The notes below the pieces were generated by a model, which was given only the letters and a program-made list of their open reading frames with translations, searched no databases and had not been told where the DNA came from. The translations under genes and the position numbers were made by a program. A stretch of DNA of 64,000 nucleotides, from the NCBI RefSeq assembly GCF_038066715.1, contig NZ_JBBUKT010000008.1, forward strand, positions 62,001-126,000, given 5' to 3'. Of this stretch, positions 45,176 through 54,327 are shown piece by piece (positions within the stretch are counted from its first letter, which is position 1; each line of letters opens with the position of its first letter). Source of the DNA: Luteolibacter sp. Y139 (GTDB lineage: Bacteria > Verrucomicrobiota > Verrucomicrobiia > Verrucomicrobiales > Akkermansiaceae).

Positions 45176-46384
45176 ATGGCACTCGATTCTGTCACGATCC
45201 GCGCTGAATTCCCGATCCTCGCGCAGGAGGTGAATGGCCGCCCACTGGTCTATCTGGACAATGCGGCGACCACCCAGAAGCCGCTGGCGGTGCTGGATGC
45301 CTCACGCCGCTACTACGAGGAAATCAACGCGAACATCCACCGCGGCACCCACCATCTGGCCCGCGCCGCGACCTCGGCCCACGAGGCGGCACGCGAGACC
45401 GTCGCCAAGCACCTGAATGCCGCCGAGACGGCCGAGGTGATTTTCACCGCCGGCACCACCGACTCGATCAATCTGGTGGCCTCCATTTTGACCCTGTCCC
45501 CGGGGGATGAGGTGCTGATTTCCACGCTGGAGCACCACTCGAACATCGTGCCCTGGCAGATGCTGTGCGAACGCAGCGGCGCGACCCTGAAGGTGATCCC
45601 GGTTCACGACGACGGCACGCTGGATCAGGAGGCTTTCCGCGGGCTGCTCACGGAGCGGACGAAGGTGACGGCGTTCAACTGGATCTCGAATGCCTTTGGC
45701 ACTGTCAATCCTGTGCTCGAAATGGTCGCCGCTGCGAAGTCCGCGGGCTCGCTGGTCTTGATCGATGCCGCGCAGGCCGCGCCGCACCTGGCCATCGACG
45801 TGCAGGCGCTCGGTGCCGATTTCGTCGCATTGTCCGGTCACAAGGTCTATGCGCCGACCGGGATCGGCGTGCTGTGGGGCAAGCGTGCGGTCCTCGATGC
45901 CCTGCCGCCGTGGCGCGGGGGGGGCGAGATGATCAAGGAGGTGACCTTTGAGAAGACCACCTACAATGAGCTGCCTTTCAAATACGAGGCTGGAACGCCG
46001 AACATTGAGGGCGCGATCGCCCTCGCGGCGGCGCTCGACTTTGTCCACGGCATCGGGATCGAGGCGATCTCGGCGCATGAGAAGAAGCTGATCGCCGCTG
46101 CGGCTGAGGGCCTTTCGTCGCTGCCGGGGGTGAAGCTTTACGGGCCGGCCGACCGGGCGGGGGCGCTTTCGTTCGCGATCGAGGGGGTGCACCACTACGA
46201 CCTCGGGACATTGATCGACCAGATGGGTGTGGCGGTGCGGACGGGCCACCATTGCTGCCAGCCGCTGATGGCGCGCTTTGGCATCACGGGCACCACGCGG
46301 GCGTCCTTTGCGGTCTATAATACTGCGGAGGAGGTCGAGGCTCTGGTGACGGCGGTGGACCGGGCGTGCAGTATGCTCCGCTAA
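45176..46384 (+). CDS. sufS: Cysteine desulfurase, SufS type
   Basis: A 402-residue PLP enzyme of fold type I. The PLP-binding Lys223 lies in LSGHKVYAPTG, the cofactor-side Asp in LIDAAQ, and the catalytic Cys360 in VRTGHHCCQPLM, the group II (SufS/CsdA) arrangement. It takes sulfur from cysteine as an enzyme-bound persulfide for Fe-S cluster assembly. No sufBCD or sufE gene is nearby, so the gene is a stand-alone copy in this window. Confidence 0.95.
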   Translation: MALDSVTIRAEFPILAQEVNGRPLVYLDNAATTQKPLAVLDASRRYYEEINANIHRGTHHLARAATSAHEAARETVAKHLNAAETAEVIFTAGTTDSINLVASILTLSPGDEVLISTLEHHSNIVPWQMLCERSGATLKVIPVHDDGTLDQEAFRGLLTERTKVTAFNWISNAFGTVNPVLEMVAAAKSAGSLVLIDAAQAAPHLAIDVQALGADFVALSGHKVYAPTGIGVLWGKRAVLDALPPWRGGGEMIKEVTFEKTTYNELPFKYEAGTPNIEGAIALAAALDFVHGIGIEAISAHEKKLIAAAAEGLSSLPGVKLYGPADRAGALSFAIEGVHHYDLGTLIDQMGVAVRTGHHCCQPLMARFGITGTTRASFAVYNTAEEVEALVTAVDRACSMLR

Positions 46385-46429
46385 AGTTAGGGATTTCCTT
46401 TGGCAGGGGACTTGCCAAAGCTGTGCGGC

Positions 46430-47959
46430 ATGAAAGTGCTGTTCCCCCTGCTGCTGGGACTTCTTTGCTCGCTGCCCGCCTCCGCCCACAATGAGGTCAC
46501 GCCGTTTCCGAAGGTGGTGCAGGGAGGGGTGCCCATTGCCGGGCTGACGTCCACCGAGCCGCATGCATTGATCGTCTATCGGATGGAGGTGCCGGTCGGC
46601 ACCCAGCGCCTGACCGTGACCACCAATGGCGGCAGTGGAAATCTGGATCTCTATCTGCGGAGGAATGTCTATCCGAGCTACAATGGTGGGGACGCGGACT
46701 ATAGCTCGGCCTTTCCGGGAACCCGCCAGCGCATCCAGGTCGATTCGCCGCAGGACGGCGTTTGGTACATCGGCGTCCAGGGATCAGAGACCGGCTACAG
46801 CGGCGTGCAGATGCTGGCGGTGACGAAGCTGGTGAAAGGAGCGCTGTCCAACGTCACACTGACTCCGCCACCGGGCATCTACACCGGCGGCACGACCTGC
46901 AAGCTCGCGGCCAAGGGCGGGACGATCCGCTATACGCTCGATGGCAACGACCCGACTGCCGCGTCGCCGGTCGCACCCGCCAGCCTTTCCATCACCGGGG
47001 ACACCACGGTGAAAGCCCGGATTTTCGCATCCGACGGCCGTGAGGGACCGGTGGCCGAAGGTTTCTATCAAGTCCATCCCACCGGCGAGGTCCGCGAGCT
47101 GGACAGCCTCGGAGTGGTCCATCATTTGGGCAGCGCGAAGGGTGGCCGCCACCTGTTCAAGATCGCGGTCGGCGCGGGCGAAAAGCTGACGGTGATTTCG
47201 GAAGGCGGGAAGGGGACGTCGACCACCTCCGTTCGACATGGCAGCATCCCGCCGACGGGGAAGCCGGCCAAGGGCGATACCTCTTTCATTCGCGGCACCA
47301 CCCGCGTGACGATCCCGGAGACTGAGGCCGGCGACTACTTCATCGCCATCGATGCCTCCACGGCCTACTCGGGCCGCTCGGTGATGGCCTATGTCGCCGG
47401 TGACGGCGCGGACCTGATGCCGTGGGGCGCGGTGCTCGATCCCTATGTGAGTGTTGAGACCTTCGATCCCGTTTCGTGCGAGGTGCAGGAGGGAATGATC
47501 GATGCCGGCGAGCGGCGCATCCTCCGCTACACCACCGAGATCCGGAATGTCGGCGGGCAGGACATGGTGATGCCCGATCCGGTGGGTAATCCATTCTTCG
47601 AGTATCAGGAGTGCCACGGCCACTACCACTTCAAGGGCTTCGCGTCCTCGCGCCTGCTCGACCTGCAAGGCAACGAACTGAAGGTGGGCCGGAAGGTGAG
47701 CTTCTGCCTGCTCGATACGATCCGCTGGGACCGCGCGTCGGCAGTGCGGCCGCGTTACCATTGTGATGCACAGGGCATCCAGTCGGGCTGGGGAGACGTC
47801 TATGACAGCGGTCTGCCGGGCCAGTGGATCGAGATCGGCGATCTGGCACCGGGTGACTATCAGCTCGAACTCACTGTGAATCCGGATGGCATCCTCGCGG
47901 AGACGAATTACGAGAACAACCGGGTGGTCATTCCGGTCACGATTCCCGAAGGGGAGTAA
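46430..47959 (+). CDS. Secreted lysyl oxidase homologue with PPC and chitobiase-like domains
   Basis: 509 residues from ATG 46430, chosen because it starts the signal peptide MKVLFPLLLGLLCSLPASA (split at LLLG). Domains: a PPC-like beta-sandwich (about 45-135, GNLDLYLRR and GVWYIGVQG), a chitobiase/FN3-associated domain (about 145-215, GTIRYTLDGNDP), a second PPC-like region (about 225-325), and a C-terminal lysyl oxidase domain (about 350-505). In the last, His396, His398 and His400 (ECHGHYH) match the copper site, Lys422 (GRKVSFCLLDT) and Tyr458 (WGDVYDSG) align with the residues that form the lysine tyrosylquinone cofactor, and PGDYQLELTVNPDG... NYENN is the conserved end. It would oxidise peptidyl or small amines outside the cytoplasm; the substrate is unknown. 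Confidence 0.85.
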   Translation: MKVLFPLLLGLLCSLPASAHNEVTPFPKVVQGGVPIAGLTSTEPHALIVYRMEVPVGTQRLTVTTNGGSGNLDLYLRRNVYPSYNGGDADYSSAFPGTRQRIQVDSPQDGVWYIGVQGSETGYSGVQMLAVTKLVKGALSNVTLTPPPGIYTGGTTCKLAAKGGTIRYTLDGNDPTAASPVAPASLSITGDTTVKARIFASDGREGPVAEGFYQVHPTGEVRELDSLGVVHHLGSAKGGRHLFKIAVGAGEKLTVISEGGKGTSTTSVRHGSIPPTGKPAKGDTSFIRGTTRVTIPETEAGDYFIAIDASTAYSGRSVMAYVAGDGADLMPWGAVLDPYVSVETFDPVSCEVQEGMIDAGERRILRYTTEIRNVGGQDMVMPDPVGNPFFEYQECHGHYHFKGFASSRLLDLQGNELKVGRKVSFCLLDTIRWDRASAVRPRYHCDAQGIQSGWGDVYDSGLPGQWIEIGDLAPGDYQLELTVNPDGILAETNYENNRVVIPVTIPEGE

Positions 47960-47966
47960 GCCCCGG

Positions 47967-48407
47967 CTAACGGTGATACGGTTCGCCGCGCCTCAGCGTG
48001 GCGACGCGGTAGAGCTGTTCCAGCAGGACGACCAGTGCCAGCTCGTGCTGCATCGTCAGGCGGGAGAGCGACCAGACGGCATCGCAGGTCCGGCGCAGCT
48101 CTTCCGTGTGGCCGTCCGAGGCTCCGATCAGGAAGCTGACGGCCTTCACGTCGCCGCGCATTTCGAGGCTGGCGAACTTGTCCGCCCATGCCTGGGTGCC
48201 GAGCACTTCGCCGCGCTCGTCCATGGCGATGCGGAAGTTTCCCGCCGACCGCTCTAACAAGGCGGCGGAGACCGTCGCGGAGTCGCCGGCCTTCAGATAA
48301 TCCAGTTCGTAGCTGCCGTAGCGGCCCAGGCGCTTGAGATACTCTTCCACGCCGCTCTTGGCGTAAGCCAGGGCAGGTTTTCCGGCGGCGAGGATGCGGA
48401 CGCGCAC
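47967..48407 (-). CDS. rlmH: 23S rRNA pseudouridine-1915 N3-methyltransferase
   Basis: 146 residues from GTG 48407; the frame is open to 48545, but that extension is Arg-rich and unlike the family, whose members are about 150 residues. SPOUT features are visible: FLIGASDGHTEELR (SAM-binding knot), SLSRLTMQHELALVVLLEQLYR and the invariant RGEPYHR end. It methylates the pseudouridine at 1915 in helix 69 of 23S rRNA. It is convergent with the lysyl oxidase gene, 7 bp apart. Confidence 0.92.
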   Translation of the reverse strand: MRVRILAAGKPALAYAKSGVEEYLKRLGRYGSYELDYLKAGDSATVSAALLERSAGNFRIAMDERGEVLGTQAWADKFASLEMRGDVKAVSFLIGASDGHTEELRRTCDAVWSLSRLTMQHELALVVLLEQLYRVATLRRGEPYHR

Positions 48408-48492
48408 GGCGACAGGATTTCCGGAGGTGATGACCGGGTCAACCCGCTTTCCCGCTTGTCCCGGCGGGGGCTTTCGGAAAGAACGTCTGTGG

Positions 48493-48810
48493 ATGAAACG
48501 CCTCGCCTTGCTGCCTTTCCTGCTCGCCGCTGCCTCCTGCGCCAATCAAGAGGAACACACCGAGGCCGCCCAAGGCCGCAAGATGATGTCGCTGTTGGAG
48601 AAGTTCGACCGCTTCGACTACAACGGCAATGGCAGCCTGACCCGCAAGGAGATCGACCAAGGAGTCAGAGAGGCCGGTGCCGGCACGACGAAGCTTTCCC
48701 CGGCCGAGCTCGATACGATGATGAAGCACTACGACGTCAACAAGGACGGCAAGGTGACTCGCTGGGAAGCCGAGCGCGTGATCGACCTGCCGGTGCCGGA
48801 GGTTCATTGA
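48493..48810 (+). CDS. EF-hand lipoprotein
   Basis: 105 residues from ATG 48493, which gives a lipoprotein signal (MKRLALLPFLLAAASC, Cys16). Two EF-hand loops follow: DYNGNGSLTRKE and DVNKDGKVTRWE, each with the usual ligand pattern at positions 1, 3, 5, 7, 9 and 12. It is probably a calcium-binding outer-membrane lipoprotein, small enough to be a single EF-hand pair. Upstream in-frame ATGs (48394, 48430) lack signal character and overlap the divergent rlmH start region. A bidirectional terminator follows. Confidence 0.88.
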   Translation: MKRLALLPFLLAAASCANQEEHTEAAQGRKMMSLLEKFDRFDYNGNGSLTRKEIDQGVREAGAGTTKLSPAELDTMMKHYDVNKDGKVTRWEAERVIDLPVPEVH

Positions 48811-48846
48811 TCCGGACGCCAGATCCGGACAAACTCCGAAAAGAAA

Positions 48847-48877
48847 AAGGGCGCGAATCCATCCGGATCGCGCCCTT
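48847..48877. terminator. Bidirectional intrinsic terminator
   Basis: A perfect 10-bp stem (AAGGGCGCGA / TCGCGCCCTT) with an 11-nt loop, flanked by an A-run on the left and GCTGTTTT on the right. It serves both the EF-hand gene and the convergent glycyl-tRNA synthetase gene. Confidence 0.88.
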
Positions 48878-48896
48878 GCTGTTTTCAGAGTCTTGC

Positions 48897-50477
48897 TTAG
48901 CGCACGCGCTCGAGCAGCCACGTGAGCAGCGTATCGATCTTAAGGCGCTCCTGCTCCATCGAGTCGCGGTGGCGGATGGTGACGGTGTCCTTCAACTCAG
49001 GGCCGTTTTCGCCGATGGTGTCGAAGTCGACGGTGATGCAGAAGGGAGTGCCGACTTCGTCTTGGCGACGGTAGCGGCGGCCAACGGCGCCACCATCATC
49101 GTAGAAGACATTCATCCATGGCTGGAGCTTCTTCTGGATCTCCTTGCAGATACGGACTTGCTCCTCGTTCTTCTTCAAGAGCGGGAAGATGCCGACCTTG
49201 ATCGGGGCCATGCGCGGGACGAAGCGGAGCACCTCGCGGGAGTCATCCTTGCCCTTGTCATCGGTGAGCTTTTCCTCGGCGTATGCTTCGCAGATCATCG
49301 CGAGCACCGTGCGGTCGCAGCCGGCGGATGGCTCCACGACGTGAGGGAGGAAGCGCTCCTTGGTCTCCTCGTCGAAGTATTCCATCGTCTTGCCCGAGCC
49401 CTTCTGGTGGACGCCGAGGTCGTAGTCGGTGCGGTAGGCCACACCTTCCAGCTCCTGCACGCCGAAGGGGAACTCGTATTCGATATCGTAGGTCTTCTGC
49501 GAGTAGAAGGCGCGCTCACCATCCGGGATGTCGAGGATGTGCAGCTTCTCGCGCGGGATGCCGATCTCGGCGTAGAAGTTCAGGCGGGCTTCCAGCCACT
49601 CATCGGTCAGGCGCAGGCCATCTTCCGGGCGGCAGAAGTATTCGATCTCCATTTGCTCGAACTCGCGGCTGCGGAAGGTGTAGTTGCGCGGGTTGATCTC
49701 GTTGCGGAAGGACTTGCCGATCTGCGCGATGCCGAAGGGCAGCTTGATGCGGTTTGAATCGAGCACGTTCTTGTACTGCACGAAGATCGACTGCGCGGTC
49801 TCCGGACGGAGATAGGCGTCGGAGGACGGATCGTTGTCGTCCGCGGAGGCACCCATCTTCGTTTTGAACATGAGGTTGAACTCGCGCGGCTCGGTCAGGA
49901 GGCTGCCATTGTCCGGATTGAAGGAGGTGGTGCCGGTGACTTCCTCGCGGCGGTCCTCGATGAGCTCGAGCTCCTTCGGAGAGATCTTCTTGTCCGGCAT
50001 TAGCTCGCCGTAAAACTTGCGGGCGGTCTTGTGGGACTCGATCGGGTCCTTGCCCGGAGCCACGAGGACCGCGAACGGGCGCTCAATGCTCCAGCTGGTC
50101 GCCTCGTGCTTGGCACCCTTGAAATAGACGGCGGTGCCATCCTGAGCGGGCACCTGGTCGGCGCGGAGACGGGCCTTGGAAAGAAGGCAGTCGCACATCG
50201 GGTCGCTGAAGCTATCGAGGTGACCGGAGGACTTCAGGACCTGCGGCATGGTCAGGATCGCGCCGTCCATGCCGAGCACGTCATCGCGCTCCTGGACGGT
50301 CTTGCGCCACCAATATTCCTTGAGGTTGCGCTTCAGCTCGGCACCCAGTGGACCGTAGTCCCAGCAACCGTTGAGACCGCCGTAAAGCTCGCCTGCTTGG
50401 AAAATGAAGCCGCGGCGTTTGCAGAGGGAGACGATCTTCTCCATGCGGGCGGGGTCGGTGCTGTCCTTGTTGGCCAT
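48897..50477 (-). CDS. glyQS: Glycyl-tRNA synthetase, alpha-2 (eukaryote-like) type
   Basis: A 526-residue class II synthetase of the homodimeric type. Class II motif 1 is the N-terminal region around CKRRGFIFQAGELYGG; motif 2 is SFRNEINPRNYTFRSREFEQMEIEYF (shown as its key parts FRNEI and REFEQMEIE); motif 3 lies near PSAGCDRTVLAM. The anticodon-binding domain follows (about 420-526, VGIFPLLKKNEE). It charges tRNA-Gly in the cytoplasm. Length is normal for the family. It is the last gene before the terminator at 48847. Confidence 0.95.
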   Translation of the reverse strand: MANKDSTDPARMEKIVSLCKRRGFIFQAGELYGGLNGCWDYGPLGAELKRNLKEYWWRKTVQERDDVLGMDGAILTMPQVLKSSGHLDSFSDPMCDCLLSKARLRADQVPAQDGTAVYFKGAKHEATSWSIERPFAVLVAPGKDPIESHKTARKFYGELMPDKKISPKELELIEDRREEVTGTTSFNPDNGSLLTEPREFNLMFKTKMGASADDNDPSSDAYLRPETAQSIFVQYKNVLDSNRIKLPFGIAQIGKSFRNEINPRNYTFRSREFEQMEIEYFCRPEDGLRLTDEWLEARLNFYAEIGIPREKLHILDIPDGERAFYSQKTYDIEYEFPFGVQELEGVAYRTDYDLGVHQKGSGKTMEYFDEETKERFLPHVVEPSAGCDRTVLAMICEAYAEEKLTDDKGKDDSREVLRFVPRMAPIKVGIFPLLKKNEEQVRICKEIQKKLQPWMNVFYDDGGAVGRRYRRQDEVGTPFCITVDFDTIGENGPELKDTVTIRHRDSMEQERLKIDTLLTWLLERVR

Positions 50478-50600
50478 GTTCGGTTGCGGTTGGGGCGCGG
50501 ATGGAATCAGGCGGCCCGCCGGGCGGCAAGGCGGGATTCTGCCCCGCTTTCGCCCGCGGCGGGTTGCGCGGGGCCGGCTTTTGGCTAGCGTCGGAGCCTG

Positions 50601-51707
50601 ATGAAACGGTCATTCGGTGGATGGGGCGGAATCCTGGGGATCTTCTTGGCGGCGACGGCGGTCTTGCCCGCCGAGACGGCGAAGCTTGAGGAGGTGGCCT
50701 CATTTGGCCGGAACCGGCCGATCGGAATGGCCGTGGCCTCGGACCCGAACCGGGTCTTCGTGTCGTTTCCCCACCAGGACCCGTTTCTCTACGCGCTGAC
50801 GGAAATCGTGGGCGGCGAGCGCCGGCCCTATCCCGACGAGGAGTGGAACAAGCGCCTGCTGGAGAAGCCGGAGAGCCATTTCGTGAACGTCCAGGATCTC
50901 TTCGTGGACGGGAAGAATCACCTGTGGGTGCTGGACTCAGCGCCGGGAGCGGCGGCTTCGATCTTCGGCAAGGAAAGCGGGCGGACGGGTGGCTATTTCA
51001 AACTGGTGAACATCGACGTCGCGAGCAACTCGGTGAAGCGGGTCTATGACTTCCCCGATCTGCCGAAGGACAAGAGCGGGCTCAATGACGTGTGCGTGGA
51101 TCTTGGACATGGGCTCGCCTACCTGTCCGATCCGGGGCTGAAGGCGATCGTGGTGCTGGATCTGGAGAGCGGCAAATCGCGGATTGTGCTGCAAGAGCAC
51201 CCCGCGACGCTGGCGACGCCGGGATTCAAGCTGCACCTCGATGGCAAGGACGTGGAGGATGGCGAGGGGCACCCTTTCTCCTCGAACGTGAATGGAATCG
51301 CTCTAACAAAGGACGAGAAGCATTTCTATTTCCGCGCGATCAACCAGACGAAGCTCTACCGCATCGAGACGCGCTATCTCGCGGACGCGGCGCTTTCGTC
51401 GGAGGATCTGGGCAAGCGCGTGGAGACCGTCGCTGAAACCGGCGTCTGCCACGGGATGGTGGCGGATGCGAGAGGCTACGTGTATTGCACTGACTCGGCC
51501 GATAAGGAGATCAGGTATGTGACACCGGATGGGAAGGTGAGCACGTTGGTCAAGGATGACCGTCTGATCTGGCCGGATTCGATGGGCATCGGCTCGGATG
51601 GCTATCTCTACCTGACCTGCGCGCAGATCAACCGCTCGGCGAGGTACAATGGGGGAGGGGACAAGGTGGAGTATCCGTATCGAGCTTATCGCGTGAAGTT
51701 GCCGTGA
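50601..51707 (+). CDS. Secreted major royal jelly / yellow-family protein
   Basis: A 368-residue protein with a signal peptide (ILGIFLAATAVLPA, residues about 10-23). The rest is a six-bladed propeller of the major royal jelly protein type: VFVSFPHQ, VNVQDLFVDGKNHLWVLDSA, GLNDVCVDLGHGLAYLSDP, SSNVNGIALTKDEKHFYF and LIWPDSMGIGSDGYLYLT are typical blade motifs. Bacterial members are periplasmic or secreted proteins of unknown or gluconolactonase-like activity. It stands 123 bp from the divergent glycyl-tRNA synthetase start. Confidence 0.82.
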   Translation: MKRSFGGWGGILGIFLAATAVLPAETAKLEEVASFGRNRPIGMAVASDPNRVFVSFPHQDPFLYALTEIVGGERRPYPDEEWNKRLLEKPESHFVNVQDLFVDGKNHLWVLDSAPGAAASIFGKESGRTGGYFKLVNIDVASNSVKRVYDFPDLPKDKSGLNDVCVDLGHGLAYLSDPGLKAIVVLDLESGKSRIVLQEHPATLATPGFKLHLDGKDVEDGEGHPFSSNVNGIALTKDEKHFYFRAINQTKLYRIETRYLADAALSSEDLGKRVETVAETGVCHGMVADARGYVYCTDSADKEIRYVTPDGKVSTLVKDDRLIWPDSMGIGSDGYLYLTCAQINRSARYNGGGDKVEYPYRAYRVKLP

Positions 51708-51746
51708 GCCGTTGCTTTTCCGGTCGCGAGGTTTCAAGCTCCGCTC

Positions 51747-52304
51747 ATGACCCGCTGCCCTTGGCTCCCCGTCGATAAGCCGCTCTACGTCGAGTATCAC
51801 GACACCGAGTGGGGCGTGCCATCGCGGGATGCGCGCTACCTCTTTGAGATGATCAATCTGGAGGGTGCCCAAGCTGGCTTGTCGTGGTGGACGGTGCTCC
51901 AGAAGCGCGAGCGCTACCGTGAGGTCTTCCGGAACTTCGAGCCGGATGAGGTGGCGAAGATGAAGGATGCTGCACTGGACAAGCTGGTGCTCGATCCCGG
52001 CATCATCCGTCACCGCGGGAAGATCTTCGCGGTAAGGGAGAACGCGAAGGCATGGCTGGCCCTGCGCGAGCGTGAAGGGGATCCGGTGGAGTGGCTGTGG
52101 AGCTTCGTCGGCGGGAAACCGAAGGTGAATCGCTTCAAGGTGATGTCCGACTTCCCGACCCAGACGCCGGAGTCCGATGCGCTCAGCAAGGCGCTGCGCA
52201 AGGCGGGCTTCAATTTCGTCGGGTCGACTACCATGTATGCCTTCTTGCAGGCCACCGGCATGGTGAATGATCACACGGTGACGTGTTTCAAGAAGAAGGG
52301 ATGA
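51747..52304 (+). CDS. tag: DNA-3-methyladenine glycosylase I
   Basis: A 185-residue helix-hairpin-helix glycosylase. Zinc ligands typical of Tag are present: Cys4 (RCPW), His18 (EYHDTEWGVP), and His and Cys near the end (NDHTVTCF). The aromatic pocket residues and QAGLSWWTVLQKRERYREVF also match. It removes 3-methyladenine from alkylated DNA as the first step of base excision repair. The start ATG 51747 gives the usual N-terminus. A family B repeat follows its stop. Confidence 0.95.
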   Translation: MTRCPWLPVDKPLYVEYHDTEWGVPSRDARYLFEMINLEGAQAGLSWWTVLQKRERYREVFRNFEPDEVAKMKDAALDKLVLDPGIIRHRGKIFAVRENAKAWLALREREGDPVEWLWSFVGGKPKVNRFKVMSDFPTQTPESDALSKALRKAGFNFVGSTTMYAFLQATGMVNDHTVTCFKKKG

Positions 52305-52323
52305 TGGCCTTCGCGGAGGTAAT

Positions 52324-52380
52324 GTGAGGAGTGTGGACGTTTCGTCCACACCGCGTCGACGGAACGTCGACACCCCTTAT
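52324..52380. repeat. Double-hairpin repeat, family B, copy 3 (complete)
   Basis: The best copy: GTGTGGACG-TTT-CGTCCACAC followed by GTCGACG-GAA-CGTCGAC, then ACCCCTTAT. It fills the gap between two convergent genes (stops at 52304 and 52391), consistent with use as a two-way terminator. Confidence 0.8.
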
Positions 52381-52390
52381 CATATACCCC

Positions 52391-53812
52391 TCACCACGTG
52401 TAGTGCGCCGTGTAAGTGACCTTCTTCTCCTCGTCCGGCGCGAGCTTCACCGTGAACTCGATCTTCTGCGCGTCCTTCTTCTCGAACTCCGCGGAAGCAT
52501 CCTCGATCTTCCATTCCAGCCAGCGCCACAGGTGCTCGCGGACGATGATTTCCTTCGGCTCCTTCGAACGATTCTTCACGGTGACCTCGACGGTTTCCTT
52601 CAGCCACTCCGCCCGGTCATCGAGCTGGAAGTTGGTGATCTTCCGCTCGCCGACGAGGTCGAAGGCATTGCCGGTATAGACCGACACGGTTTCATTGCGC
52701 GGCGTGTGGTCGATGTCGTTCTCGCCGACGAACTCCAGGTTTCCGTCCTGACTATCCGATCGATAGCAGCGGACGCGGCCGGCTGGCAGCGGCACGCCGA
52801 GGCCATTCGCTTCGTCATTCTTGAACTCCCAATAGATCGCCACGTCCTTCGGGAACTCCTGTCCTTGCATCGGCTGTGTCTGTGGACCACCGCGTCCGAA
52901 GAAACGCATGGAGGCGGGATCATAGACGTATTTCTTTTTCGCCTTCACCTCGGGGGCGCGGAGGAATTCGACCTGCTTGGTTTCCTTGTCGCGGATCGTC
53001 AGCGGCCGCTGGAGCGTGTAGAGGTGGAAGTCATCGAAGGCTTTTTCCTGCACGGCGGGAGCACTGTCCTTCAGGCTCATCCGCATGCTCTTTTCCATTC
53101 GGTCCATAGGGGCGTTCGGCTGGACGATATTCACTTCGCCGGCCACGAGCTTGACCTTGGCCTCGTTGAATCCGGTGCCGCTCTGGTTGTTCACGGTGAC
53201 CCAGCCGGTGAGCGTGACGGTTTCGCCTTTCTCGGGTGCGACGAGGTTGTAGTCCGCTTCCCAGGAGAACCCGTTACTGAGGTAGGAGAGCTGGGCATCG
53301 AACTTGGCGTCGGCTTGGCTCTGGATCTGCCAGCCGAGGGTAGGACGAAGGATCGAGCCGTCGCCCAGCGCGGGAAACAAGGGTTCGCCGGGGAGTTGGA
53401 AGCGCAGCTTGCCATCGACCTCGATGATCGGGTCCTGCGGTTGGCCGCCGGGCACGTAGCCGGAGCGGATGATCTTGCCGGGCTTCACCTCGATCTTGCC
53501 ATCCGGGTAGGTGGTGCGGAACTCGATCTCTTGTCCCTCGAAATGCTGGAGCAGCAGCCACTTGCTGACCGGGTCATTGCGGTAGCTCTGCTCGAGGATG
53601 GAGAAGGCGTTTTTCCCGGTGGGGTCGCGCAGCACCACGGAGTCCGGGAGCACCTGCGCGGTGGCGCGGTCGAAGGTCAGCGGATTCTCGCCGGCCTTTA
53701 ACTGCAACGGAAGCGACTCGCGCACGACGGCGAGGTTTTGATTGTAGATGGTCAGCGCGGTCTCGGCGCTGGCGGTGGCAACAAGGGCGGTGGCGAGAGC
53801 GATGGTCTTCAT
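52391..53812 (-). CDS. Secreted DUF4139-domain protein
   Basis: A 473-residue protein with a short signal peptide (MKTIALATALVATASA). It opens ALTIYNQNLAVVRESLPLQL, the conserved start of this family. The C-terminal half (about 190-470) is a beta-rich DUF4139-type domain (SWEADYNLV; GWVTVNNQSGTGFNEAKVKLVAGEVN; VSVYTGNAFDLVGERKI). The proteins are thought to be exported, with unknown activity. It starts 2 bp after the stop of the 53815-54243 gene, so the two are one operon. Confidence 0.85.
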   Translation of the reverse strand: MKTIALATALVATASAETALTIYNQNLAVVRESLPLQLKAGENPLTFDRATAQVLPDSVVLRDPTGKNAFSILEQSYRNDPVSKWLLLQHFEGQEIEFRTTYPDGKIEVKPGKIIRSGYVPGGQPQDPIIEVDGKLRFQLPGEPLFPALGDGSILRPTLGWQIQSQADAKFDAQLSYLSNGFSWEADYNLVAPEKGETVTLTGWVTVNNQSGTGFNEAKVKLVAGEVNIVQPNAPMDRMEKSMRMSLKDSAPAVQEKAFDDFHLYTLQRPLTIRDKETKQVEFLRAPEVKAKKKYVYDPASMRFFGRGGPQTQPMQGQEFPKDVAIYWEFKNDEANGLGVPLPAGRVRCYRSDSQDGNLEFVGENDIDHTPRNETVSVYTGNAFDLVGERKITNFQLDDRAEWLKETVEVTVKNRSKEPKEIIVREHLWRWLEWKIEDASAEFEKKDAQKIEFTVKLAPDEEKKVTYTAHYTW

Positions 53813-53814
53813 GA

Positions 53815-54243
53815 TTATTTCTGCGGAGCGACGGGGGCGTGGCGAATGATGGAATAGTAGGCCTCGTGACGGACCGACTTGTCCCGTGACAAGTCAAAGG
53901 TCATGGCTCCCTCGCGAAAGGGCCAAGGCACCTTCCTGGCCCGAATCCCCGATTCCGGCGTGGGATTGCTGTCCTGGCAGACAAAGATGAGCTCGCGCAG
54001 GGGAAATCCGGCGTCAGCGCCGGTGACGTCATAGGTCACCAGATGTTCCGTGCGGATCCAGTTTCCCTGGATCACCGTGCTGAGCACGACGTCACTTTTG
54101 AAAGTCGCCGTGACTTTCTGTTCTCCCGCCGTCTCCGCCTTCGCCAAGATGATCTTGTCCTCGGGAAGTTGCGCGTTGGTTTTCACCGGGTCGGCGGCGA
54201 ATGCGAGACACGAAAGGAGTGGTAGCAGGGCGAGCGCTTTCAT
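53815..54243 (-). CDS. Small secreted protein, operon partner of DUF4139 gene
   Basis: 142 residues from ATG 54243, which starts a signal peptide (MKALALLPLLSCLAFA); the frame continues upstream to 54480 with Arg/His-rich non-signal sequence overlapping the divergent gene. The mature part is beta-rich (QKVTATFKSDVVLSTVIQGNW and HLVTYDVTGADAGFPLREL), with one Cys in FVCQDSN and a C-terminal YYSIIRHAPV. No family is recognised. Its function is probably tied to the DUF4139 protein downstream. Confidence 0.75.
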   Translation of the reverse strand: MKALALLPLLSCLAFAADPVKTNAQLPEDKIILAKAETAGEQKVTATFKSDVVLSTVIQGNWIRTEHLVTYDVTGADAGFPLRELIFVCQDSNPTPESGIRARKVPWPFREGAMTFDLSRDKSVRHEAYYSIIRHAPVAPQK

Positions 54244-54327
54244 AGAGGGTTCATGAAGCATGACACCGATCTGAGGATTTCCTTGGGAAATTTTCGCCAT
54301 GGGCGGGCGGCGTGTTAGCATCGCAAC

